Below, in pieces: positions 1-5,483 of a DNA stretch of 7,721 nucleotides (position 1 is its first letter; each line of letters opens with the position of its first letter). The stretch is from Candidatus Roizmanbacteria bacterium (GTDB lineage: Bacteria > Patescibacteriota > Microgenomatia > UBA1406), in assembly GCA_024653645.1 (NCBI GenBank), contig JANLHK010000030.1:1-7721 (forward strand), given 5' to 3'. Both the position numbers and the translations under genes were made by a program. The notes under the pieces are model-generated. The model worked only from the letters and a program-made list of their open reading frames with translations, was not told the origin of the DNA and did not search any database.

Positions 1-1545
1 GTCATTCCTACTGATGCTCCACCAAGAACTATTAGTACCGTTACTACTGACAGCATATGGGCACAAACCAAAGCAATTAACAGTACCTATCCCTGGACCA
101 GTGGAGGACCAACGGCAGCATGGGAAAGTTACATTCCGAGCATAAGTCTTAACCGATTGTATGTCTGCAACACCAAATACTGCTGGACCTATGACCGTTC
201 AGCTTCGGCATGGCTCAACAGCGGCAACGGCTTTGATATGAGCACTGACACTGGCTATGCGGTAAAGGCAGGACCCGGAAGTGTTAAGCCCTGGTCTAAT
301 AATGGTCCTACTGCTGCCTGGACGTGGCTGGTTAAAAGCAACAGCCCAACCGAATTCTTTAACCTTCCCAATGGAACTGAGCTTCAGGAAACCGTGATCT
401 GTAACAAAACAATCTGCTGGAGAAACATCCGCTATCCCGGTAATCCTCCCGCCGGAACACCCGCCAGCAAATGGCGAGATGGTGGTGCCGCTATAAACAT
501 CAGTACCCTTAATTCATTCTGGACAGACACCAGGGTAAAAGGATTATGGACTGGTGATGGACTTACTGCTGCATGGACCGATCGCGTAAATAAACGGACA
601 ACCTTATGTAATCACGGTTATTGCTGGTCTATTGATAACGCCAATAACGGCTTTGTGTGGAGATTCCAGGTATCCCCCTTCCCCGTAGGCAAAGGGGTAT
701 CCGAATACACCGCCGCCTGGACATCACACCTCACTAATCTTGAATACCTTTGTAATAAGGAAAAATGCTGGCAATTTAACATTACCCAAAATGCCTGGCA
801 GAATAATGCTAATCCTATAGCGTTATACGTGCCTCCCACCGCAACTCCTACCAGTAAGCCTATTGCTGCTACGCCCACTGTTAAGCCTACTGTTAAGCCC
901 ACTGTTAAACCTACTGTTAAACCCACTGCTGCTCCTACCAGTAAGCCTATTGCTGCTACGCCTACTGTTAAACCAACCGCAATACCTACTCCAGGGCCTA
1001 CCGATGCCACCATTAACTTTGCTGTTGAATATGCCGGTATTGCCTCAAATAAAACTCAATTACCGGCAGCGGAAACCCAGGTAAAAATCATGAATGGGAC
1101 CACGGTGCTTAAAACCACAGAGGTTGTTTTACAAAGAAGAAGCACCAGCGATATCTTTGCGCCAACCCAAGCGATCTCAGTACCGGTTCCTTCAAACGGC
1201 TTAAACGGCATTACTATTGAAATTAAACACCTTACTTCAACCACCCTTACCGTTACTGGCCTTACTCTTACTCGAGGACAGCTCTCATCCTTTAGTCCCA
1301 ATGGTGAAGGTAAACTGTATGGAGGAGATGTAAACGGATTTAATGCTTGCACTAACTGTAGCTTTGGACTTATTGACTCGTATGATCTCAATAACTTCCT
1401 TGAAGCCTACAATGCCAACCGCACCGACAATGCCGTTGATTTCAACCGCGATGGAGCGGTCACTCTCGCCGACTTCGGTCTACTAGCACAGAACTACAAC
1501 AAGGGAGCTCAAACTATAAACCTCGGCAGAACACGTGATGAATAA
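1..1545 (+). CDS. Secreted repeat protein with hemopexin-like repeats and C-terminal dockerin (5' partial)
   Basis: The frame is open from base 1, so the start lies outside the window; the TTG at 157 is internal, because a repeat is already under way before it. The visible 514 residues show, in order: four repeats with the pattern TAAW...CNxxxCW (nt 112-186, 310-420, 565-627, 709-771), a Thr/Pro/Lys linker (about 835-1002), a beta-rich domain (about 1003-1314) and a dockerin-like domain (about 1315-1506) whose second calcium loop (DFNRDGAVTLAD) is canonical. The last six residues are GRTRDE. Linker, dockerin and disulfide-ready cysteines point to an extracytoplasmic protein, presumably with a signal or anchor in the missing part. 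Repeats of this kind usually bind ligands or partners, and the dockerin would dock to a cohesin; the next gene encodes cohesin-like domains. No enzymatic motif is visible. The stop overlaps the next start, so the two are surely co-transcribed. Exact function is not recognised. Confidence 0.87.
   Translation, partial: VIPTDAPPRTISTVTTDSIWAQTKAINSTYPWTSGGPTAAWESYIPSISLNRLYVCNTKYCWTYDRSASAWLNSGNGFDMSTDTGYAVKAGPGSVKPWSNNGPTAAWTWLVKSNSPTEFFNLPNGTELQETVICNKTICWRNIRYPGNPPAGTPASKWRDGGAAINISTLNSFWTDTRVKGLWTGDGLTAAWTDRVNKRTTLCNHGYCWSIDNANNGFVWRFQVSPFPVGKGVSEYTAAWTSHLTNLEYLCNKEKCWQFNITQNAWQNNANPIALYVPPTATPTSKPIAATPTVKPTVKPTVKPTVKPTAAPTSKPIAATPTVKPTAIPTPGPTDATINFAVEYAGIASNKTQLPAAETQVKIMNGTTVLKTTEVVLQRRSTSDIFAPTQAISVPVPSNGLNGITIEIKHLTSTTLTVTGLTLTRGQLSSFSPNGEGKLYGGDVNGFNACTNCSFGLIDSYDLNNFLEAYNANRTDNAVDFNRDGAVTLADFGLLAQNYNKGAQTINLGRTRDE
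112..771 (+). repeat. Four TAAW...CNxxxCW protein repeats, hemopexin-like
   Basis: TAAW begins at 112, 310, 565 and 709. The matching C-N-x-x-x-C-W blocks are at 166-186, 400-420, 607-627 and 751-771. Repeats 3 and 4 are 48 residues apart, with 11 residues from W to the first Cys; repeats 1 and 2 have longer loops. A lead-in of the form IST...[FI]W...WTxG precedes repeats 1 and 3. Hemopexin repeats (pattern AAF...YFFxGxxYWRYD, period near 48) line up without gaps over the core, with the two Cys standing where hemopexin has two aromatics. The homology is inferred; the repeats themselves are seen directly. Confidence 0.8.
844..971 (+). repeat. Nested tandem repeat coding the Thr/Pro/Lys linker
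   Basis: A 41-base unit coding roughly PTSKPIAATPTVK occurs at 844-884 and again at 931-971 (period 87 bases, 29 residues), with very few differences. Between them lies a 12-base unit coding PTVK, present four times in a row with only third-position changes. Such linkers are flexible spacers between surface domains, and their copy number can change by slippage. The antisense frame is open over this stretch only because of the low complexity. Confidence 0.9.
1315..1506 (+). other. Dockerin-like domain with interrupted first calcium loop
   Basis: The segment begins with GGDVNGFN, then carries an eight-residue insert containing a C-T-N-C pair (Cys codons at 1348 and 1357) before LIDSYDLNNFLEAYN. 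The second loop, DFNRDGAVTLAD, has acidic or polar ligands at loop positions 1, 3, 5, 9 and 12 as expected for a dockerin type I or EF-hand-like loop. Two loops each followed by a helix is the dockerin plan. The cohesin partner is not proven. Confidence 0.75.
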
Positions 1546-3208
1546 GCGGACGGTATTGATCTATACACTGATAGCTGTTGCCTGTTTACTGGCATTATCA
1601 ACGGTCTTTACGCGACGATTCTTGAACCCAAAAGCACAAGTAGGAACACCTGAGTTCAGTTTCAGCACTAACCCTGCAACGCTTAACAAAAATGGGGCGG
1701 CTGAAGTTGTCGTATCAGTCAAACCCAATGGCGCTACGTTTAACACCTTTGCGCTTGAATTTACCTATAATGTAAACGATTTAGTACCACAGACTTCCGA
1801 TATTAACCAAAGCTTTGCCTGGATGTACCAGGGTAACTTTCGTATAGCTAAACTGCAGCATACTACCGAAAATTCAGTTGGAAGAATTAAACTAGAGGCA
1901 GCGTTGCTGGCAAGCAGTATCGGTGGCGGAGATACACCCGTGCCACTGTTCAAGTTGTTATTCAACACTAAAAATCCCGCTACTGTCAGTACCAGTATGG
2001 CCTGGAACACCCCATCCTTGCTCTTATTCAACGGCTCAACATCAGTGCCAGTAAGTGGGGTTAACGGCACCATTCCCTTTGCTGCAGCCACTCCTCCAAC
2101 TACTGATGTCACTGCCAGTATCCATATTGCCTCCGATAAAACCAACTATACGCCCGGAGAAACCGTAGCACTGAAGGTTTTTTTGCGCTCTGGTACACCT
2201 CCTGACACCGGTACCTTGTCTAATTTTGTTTCAAGTGACATAGTTATTCGCTATACGGACAATGGTATTACTCCACAAATGACGGGTGGAGCACTCCAGG
2301 TGGAGAGTCCCTTTCAGGCCGGCATAGCAACCGTTGATCAGAATGAAAAACGTATTACGCTTGCCATACCATTCTTGAGCAAAACAACCGGTCAGGCAAC
2401 CACCATCGATAAAAGCCAGCCTATTGCAACGATTTACTTCACGCCCAAGGCGGGTGTTGATCAAAATGGAAAAACTGAATCGTTCTCTATTGAAACCAAT
2501 TCAAAAATCTACATTACCGGAGGCCTCAACACCTATATCCGCTATGTTGATGGAACCAATAACATCCAAACCATTTCATTCGGTGCTGCTACGCCATCCA
2601 TCAATCCTAGCCCAAGCGTCAGTCCTTCTGCCGGCACTGCGCAGCTGACCTTTACGACGCGCTTGCAAGGTGTTACGGCAGCTCCTACCACCACAACCCT
2701 CCCGGTTACGCTGACGGTTGCCGGTGGAGCACTGAGCACACCCAAGGCATTTACCACCAACATTGCGTGGCAGGGTGATGGTATATGGAGCGGAACCGTC
2801 AACCTTGAAGAGGTTCCCCTCGGTACCCAGCCCTATTCAATCTATATTAAGGGCCCCAAGCATCTGAGAAAGCGCATATGCACTCTGACTCCTGCAGAAG
2901 CAGATGCAGAACGTTCATGTGATACGCCACAGATTATTATAAACGCAGCTGAAGTAAGCGCAAACTGGAGCACTATCCGGCTTCTGGTTGGTGACCTCGC
3001 TCCTCAGGATGGAGTACTGAACACGGTTGATGTAGCTAAGATGCGCTCAAGCGTTCTTTCGCAGGACACAGATGCCATAACAGCAGCCGATCTTAACTAT
3101 GACGGCGTGGTAAACGGCACCGACGTGTCCCTGTTCCTTGAAAGTATGCAGCGCAAATACGACGACGAAATCATTGAAAACTCAGCTGGTAGAACCCGAG
3201 ACGAGTAA
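1538..3208 (+). CDS. Membrane-anchored cohesin-like/dockerin surface protein
   Basis: This 556-residue protein starts at ATG 1538, eight bases inside the preceding gene; a GTG at 1535 is in frame but less likely. No good Shine-Dalgarno site is seen, so coupled translation is likely. Residues about 6-24 form one hydrophobic segment preceded by Lys/Arg and followed by RR, which gives an anchor with the rest outside. Residues about 36-185 and about 190-350 look like two cohesin-type beta domains (long alternating strands, Thr/Ser/Asn rich, few charges). A Pro/Ser linker (about 351-364) leads to a beta domain with the phrase SIYIKGPKHLRKRIC, then a dockerin (about nt 2987-3166) and the tail GRTRDE. 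Cohesins bind dockerins in cellulosome-type complexes, so this protein could hold partners at the cell surface. Cohesin calls rest on pattern and composition and are less sure than the dockerin. Confidence 0.88.
   Translation: MNKRTVLIYTLIAVACLLALSTVFTRRFLNPKAQVGTPEFSFSTNPATLNKNGAAEVVVSVKPNGATFNTFALEFTYNVNDLVPQTSDINQSFAWMYQGNFRIAKLQHTTENSVGRIKLEAALLASSIGGGDTPVPLFKLLFNTKNPATVSTSMAWNTPSLLLFNGSTSVPVSGVNGTIPFAAATPPTTDVTASIHIASDKTNYTPGETVALKVFLRSGTPPDTGTLSNFVSSDIVIRYTDNGITPQMTGGALQVESPFQAGIATVDQNEKRITLAIPFLSKTTGQATTIDKSQPIATIYFTPKAGVDQNGKTESFSIETNSKIYITGGLNTYIRYVDGTNNIQTISFGAATPSINPSPSVSPSAGTAQLTFTTRLQGVTAAPTTTTLPVTLTVAGGALSTPKAFTTNIAWQGDGIWSGTVNLEEVPLGTQPYSIYIKGPKHLRKRICTLTPAEADAERSCDTPQIIINAAEVSANWSTIRLLVGDLAPQDGVLNTVDVAKMRSSVLSQDTDAITAADLNYDGVVNGTDVSLFLESMQRKYDDEIIENSAGRTRDE
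2987..3166 (+). other. Dockerin domain, second gene
   Basis: The first loop, GDLAPQDGVLNTVD, has one residue more than the canonical loop. The second, DLNYDGVVNGTD, is canonical, with ligands at positions 1, 3, 5, 9 and 12. Each loop is followed by a predicted helix (VAKMRSSVL and VSLFLESMQRK). As in the upstream gene, the first loop is irregular and the second regular. Confidence 0.85.
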
Positions 3209-3217
3209 GTACTTCAT

Positions 3218-3248
3218 AAAAAAAGGGAGCGCATATGACTGCACTCCC
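3218..3248 (-). terminator. Rho-independent terminator of rplJ-rplL
   Basis: Read on the minus strand, GGGAGTGCA (3248-3240) pairs over nine base pairs (one G-U) with TGCGCTCCC (3233-3225) across a six-base loop. Seven T follow at 3224-3218. It lies 21 bases past the rplL stop. On the plus strand the same stem has a C-A mismatch and only a mixed C/T tail, so it would stop transcripts of the convergent surface-protein genes less well. Confidence 0.92.
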
Positions 3249-3268
3249 CTTCTTGAACTAAAATAGGT

Positions 3269-3661
3269 TTACTTTAATTCTACTTTTGCTCCTGCTGCTT
3301 CAAGTTTTTTCTTCGCCTCGTCAGCTTCTTCCTTCTTTGCTCCTTTGAGTACCTCTTTTGGAGTGGACTCAACGAGTTTCTTTGCTTCAATAAGGCCGAG
3401 ATTCTGATCGATTTCACGAACTGCTTTAATTACCTGCAGCTTGTTCGCTCCACCATCAATCAACACGACATTAAACGTGGTTTTTTCCTCTGCTGCTTCT
3501 TGAGAAGCGGCACCCGTGCCAGCGGCTGCTCCTGCTTGAGCTACTGCTACTGGGGCTGCCGAAACGCCAAACTTCTCTTCAATGGCTTTTACCAGCTCAT
3601 TCAGTTCAAGGACTTTAAGATCTTCAATTGCTTTTAGTATTTTTTCTACTTTTTCAGACAT
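3269..3661 (-). CDS. rplL: Ribosomal protein L7/L12 (bL12)
   Basis: The protein of 130 residues is the ribosomal stalk subunit that recruits and activates translation GTPases (EF-Tu, EF-G, IF2). Residues about 1-35 ([20 protein letters not shown]) are the helical dimerisation domain that binds the L10 tail. Residues about 36-60 form the Ala/Gly/Gln-rich hinge. The rest is the globular factor-binding domain, with the family phrases [13 protein letters not shown] and [11 protein letters not shown]. The segment [10 protein letters not shown] is one residue longer than the common VRxxTGLGL. It lies 18 bases after rplJ, has its own Shine-Dalgarno site and is followed by a strong terminator. Extra copies of L12 relative to L10 are needed per ribosome, which fits a good second ribosome site. 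Identification is firm. Confidence 0.98.
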   Translation of the reverse strand: MSEKVEKILKAIEDLKVLELNELVKAIEEKFGVSAAPVAVAQAGAAAGTGAASQEAAEEKTTFNVVLIDGGANKLQVIKAVREIDQNLGLIEAKKLVESTPKEVLKGAKKEEADEAKKKLEAAGAKVELK

Positions 3662-3671
3662 GCGCTCTCAT

Positions 3672-3678
3672 CTCCCCT
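3672..3678 (-). promoter_or_regulatory. Shine-Dalgarno site of rplL
   Basis: The minus strand reads AGGGGAG, ending 10 bases before ATG 3661, in the 18-base gap after rplJ. It is one of only two clear Shine-Dalgarno sites in the window and supports the start at 3661. Confidence 0.8.
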
Positions 3679-3679
3679 C

Positions 3680-4234
3680 TTATGATTGTTTTGAACTAAT
3701 AGCATTGATAGCAACCGCTAAGCGGGAAATATCATAACGTAATGCATAGTGCAATTGCTGTATCGGTGACTGGAGCATGCTCGCCAAACGTCCATAGAGC
3801 TGATGTTTGGTGGGCATTGAAGCAAAGCTCAGTACCTGCTGGGGATCATATACCGTGCCATCAATCCAACCGATTTTAAAGGTGATAGTTTCGGTACCCT
3901 TAAACAGCTCAGCAAACGTCTTTACGACCGACGCCACATCGTCACTGTACGCAAAAATAACGCCGCTTTGCTCAAACAGTATTTTGTCTTCATACAGAGC
4001 CTCAGGCAATGATTTACCCTGAGCCGCCTGCTTAAACAACGTATTTTTAACAAATCGAAGTTTTGCCTTCAGAGGTGCTAACCGCTTGCGCAGTTCCTCA
4101 AATTGCTGGTGAGTAACATGGGTACTGGTAAACAGCATGACCGCCTGCGCACCATCAATTTCCTGGGAAAGTTGTTGAATGCGCTCTTCACGCAATTCAC
4201 GGGGTTTTCGTTGTAGTCTAAATTTAAGTTTCAT
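3680..4234 (-). CDS. rplJ: Ribosomal protein L10 (uL10)
   Basis: The 184-residue protein anchors L7/L12 dimers to 23S rRNA at the base of the ribosomal stalk. The sequence begins with KLKFRLQRKPRELREERIQQL and continues with family phrases such as VMLFTSTHVTHQQFEELRKRL and LRFVKNTLFKQAAQ, the usual uL10 rRNA-binding face. The C-terminal helix (about 150-184), ending RYDISRLAVAINAISSKQ, is where L12 N-termini dock. Length is within the normal range (about 165-180), slightly long. The start at 4234 is set by GGAGGAG five bases upstream. It is first in an rplJ-rplL operon; the usual neighbours rplK, rplA and rpoB are absent here. A structured leader could allow autogenous control by the L10-L12 complex, as known in other bacteria. 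Confidence 0.97.
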   Translation of the reverse strand: MKLKFRLQRKPRELREERIQQLSQEIDGAQAVMLFTSTHVTHQQFEELRKRLAPLKAKLRFVKNTLFKQAAQGKSLPEALYEDKILFEQSGVIFAYSDDVASVVKTFAELFKGTETITFKIGWIDGTVYDPQQVLSFASMPTKHQLYGRLASMLQSPIQQLHYALRYDISRLAVAINAISSKQS

Positions 4235-4299
4235 AGATTCTCCTCCGAGAGTCTTATATATCCCTATCGGGAACTGCTCTCTTCATAGGAAACAAGTAC
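4235..4299 (-). promoter_or_regulatory. Candidate structured leader of rplJ
   Basis: The roughly 65-base leader between the predicted transcription start and ATG can fold. GAGAG (4281-4277) pairs with CTCTC (4251-4247), which directly abuts the Shine-Dalgarno site, and an inner TCCC-GATA-GGGA hairpin spans 4272-4261. A competing pairing, CCTAT with ATAGG, would break the inner hairpin. L10-operon leaders in several bacteria bind the L10-L12 complex; whether this one belongs to that class is inference. Confidence 0.4.
4240..4246 (-). promoter_or_regulatory. Shine-Dalgarno site of rplJ
   Basis: The minus strand reads GGAGGAG, five bases before ATG 4234. It is a near-perfect match to the anti-Shine-Dalgarno end of 16S rRNA and contrasts with the missing sites at most other genes in the window. 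Confidence 0.88.
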
Positions 4300-4305
4300 G
4301 AGAGT

Positions 4306-4334
4306 AGTATACCAGGACGACCCTACTCCTGCAA
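4306..4334 (-). promoter_or_regulatory. Promoter of rplJ-rplL
   Basis: On the minus strand, TTGCAG (4334-4329) is followed by a 17-base spacer and TATACT (4311-4306), preceded by TGG as an extended -10. This predicts a start near 4299. The spacer holds a five-base inverted repeat (CAGGA and TCCTG as read on either strand, 4313-4317 and 4327-4331) that might be an operator. Confidence 0.7.
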
Positions 4335-4337
4335 TAC

Positions 4338-4670
4338 TTATTTTTGGCCAGCGGCTGCCGCTTTAGACTCATTCACCAGCACTTCATAGGATTGCACGCC
4401 TACAAACTGGTGCGCTGCCTTCCCCTTCCAGAAAATATACGTGGTTGGGATACTCATAATCCCGTATTCCTGAGCCAGTTCAGGCGCCTTATCAACATCA
4501 ACCTTGATGACTTTGATATTCTTATTCTCTTTCGTATCTACCTGGTCGACAATAGGGCCCAGTATTTTACAGGGAGGACACCATTCAGCGTGAAAGTCTA
4601 CCAGTACAGGGCGCGTCTTCTCGTCCAGCACTTCTTTTTTAAACTCAACCTGAGAGGTTAGGTGTAACAT
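4338..4670 (-). CDS. trxA: Thioredoxin with WCPPC active site
   Basis: The product is a 110-residue thiol-disulfide oxidoreductase, about the length of E. coli thioredoxin (109 codons). The opening MLHLTSQVEFKKEVL matches the first strand and helix of thioredoxins; VLVDFHAEWCPPCKILGPIV carries the redox pair, and SIPTTYIFWKG carries the cis-proline loop. A longer frame runs up to ATG 4736, but those 22 extra residues match no thioredoxin and cover the probable promoter, so ATG 4670 is chosen. No Shine-Dalgarno site is seen. The active site is CPPC, not the common CGPC; this change is known to shift redox potential. No signal peptide is seen, so it acts in the cytoplasm. The gene may read through into rplJ, since no terminator is visible between them. 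Confidence 0.93.
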   Translation of the reverse strand: MLHLTSQVEFKKEVLDEKTRPVLVDFHAEWCPPCKILGPIVDQVDTKENKNIKVIKVDVDKAPELAQEYGIMSIPTTYIFWKGKAAHQFVGVQSYEVLVNESKAAAAGQK

Positions 4671-4693
4671 AACAGTTTTTGTACGTAAACTTA

Positions 4694-4724
4694 TTAATAG
4701 TTTTGTCTTGAAAGCAACAGTCAA
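4694..4724 (-). promoter_or_regulatory. Weak candidate promoter of the thioredoxin gene
   Basis: On the minus strand, TTGACT (4724-4719) and TATTAA (4699-4694) are separated by 19 bases, longer than ideal. This would give a short leader before ATG 4670 and fits the shorter start. The region is also the upstream region of the divergent HolB-like gene. Confidence 0.35.
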
Positions 4725-4735
4725 ACAGGTTAGCA

Positions 4736-4741
4736 TATAGA
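4736..4741 (+). promoter_or_regulatory. Candidate -10 box of the HolB-like gene
   Basis: TATAGA lies seven bases before ATG 4749, which would put the transcription start at or next to the start codon. An alternative is TTGAAA (4708-4713), 17 bases, TAGCAT (4731-4736). Either leaves almost no leader, and no Shine-Dalgarno site is present. Confidence 0.4.
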
Positions 4742-4748
4742 TTATTGC

Positions 4749-5393
4749 ATGTCAATGTTGTCATATATAGTTCTAGCTCAACACAAGGCTCTATTACAAA
4801 AAGGCGTTGATGTCCTTTTACATGAATCTGGTGTTATACAAGGCCATATCTACACCTTTGCGCAGCAAACTCCTCAACCACCCATTGAAGAAATACGACG
4901 GATAAAAATTATGGCCTCATCCCAGTTTGAACAACCAACAGCATTTGTTGTATGGAATATTGATGGAGCCAGTGAGCTGACCCAAAATACCCTGCTTAAG
5001 ATTGTGGAAGAACATCCCGACAACCTTTTATTCATTTTTCCCGTTACTTCCGAAGTTTCAGTGCTTCCGACCATAGTGTCGCGCCTGGCCATCAAACGTA
5101 TGGCGCCTTCTTATGAAGAGCTCGCTGACAGTACTTACGCTCAAGTCTGGCAAAAAATACTGGAGAACCCCCATTCCGGCCTGGCCAGCACCCTTATCGG
5201 CGTTGATAACAAAAAAACTGAGGACATCGTTCCGGTAATTCACGATTTCCTGCACTACGGATATCAGTACATCAACAAACAGCAGACCGCCTCCCCGATG
5301 ATACCCTATCTGACTAAAGCACTCTATGCGCTGCGTCTGATTACCGAGCAAAACATGGATCCTGAGCTAGCATTGAACAGTATCTTTCTGTAA
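4749..5393 (+). CDS. holB: HolB-like DNA polymerase III delta' subunit, ATPase-inactive short form
   Basis: This 214-residue protein resembles the core of clamp-loader subunits, which load the beta sliding clamp at the replication fork. The telling stretch is residues about 45-118: IRRIKIMASSQF, then AFVVWNIDGASELTQNTLLKIVEE, then LLFIFPVTSEVSVLPTIVSR, which parallels the DnaX/HolB phrase for template residues, LLKxLEEPP and LPTIxSRC. The Walker A P-loop and the zinc module are absent and the SRC motif reads SRL, so no ATP hydrolysis is expected. True delta' is also a non-hydrolysing wrench subunit, usually over 300 residues, so this is a shortened relative. ATG 4749 is used; ATG 4755 is possible. 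It is divergent from thioredoxin, which says nothing about function. It could instead be a diverged DnaX-type protein. Confidence 0.78.
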   Translation: MSMLSYIVLAQHKALLQKGVDVLLHESGVIQGHIYTFAQQTPQPPIEEIRRIKIMASSQFEQPTAFVVWNIDGASELTQNTLLKIVEEHPDNLLFIFPVTSEVSVLPTIVSRLAIKRMAPSYEELADSTYAQVWQKILENPHSGLASTLIGVDNKKTEDIVPVIHDFLHYGYQYINKQQTASPMIPYLTKALYALRLITEQNMDPELALNSIFL

Positions 5394-5445
5394 ATAATGA
5401 CTATAGGCTTTAATTGTATATTACTATAAGTTAATAAGAGTGCTC

Positions 5446-5475
5446 TTGCACACCTTTCGTGCATTGTTGTACACT
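5446..5475 (+). promoter_or_regulatory. Candidate promoter of the fibronectin-III gene
   Basis: TTGCAC (5446-5451), an 18-base spacer and TACACT (5470-5475) sit eight bases before ATG 5484, so the mRNA would be leaderless or nearly so. An inverted repeat TGCAC/GTGCA (5447-5451, 5459-5463) lies between the two boxes and could be an operator; it lacks a T-run, so it is not a good terminator for the gene before. Confidence 0.45.
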
Positions 5476-5483
5476 CAATACCA

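Noticed and set aside
844..971. CRISPR-like direct repeats
   Set aside because: The repeats are in-frame linker codons with no unique spacers of even length.
618..1013. Open frame on the minus strand of 131 codons with VGLTVGLTVG repeats
   Set aside because: It is the antisense of the repeat-coded linker; low complexity keeps it open and it has no start signal or homologue pattern.
863..1084. Leucine-rich plus-strand frame
   Set aside because: Frame-shifted shadow of the Thr/Pro linker.
1553..1600. Lipoprotein signal around the Cys of LIAVACLLALS in the cohesin-like protein
   Set aside because: The hydrophobic stretch continues past the Cys and lacks Leu at -3; it reads as a membrane anchor.
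4671..4736. N-terminal extension of thioredoxin up to ATG 4736
   Set aside because: The added residues match no thioredoxin or signal peptide and would cover the promoter region.
5447..5463. Hairpin TGCAC/GTGCA as terminator of the HolB-like gene
   Set aside because: Short stem and no T-run; it lies between likely -35 and -10 boxes instead.
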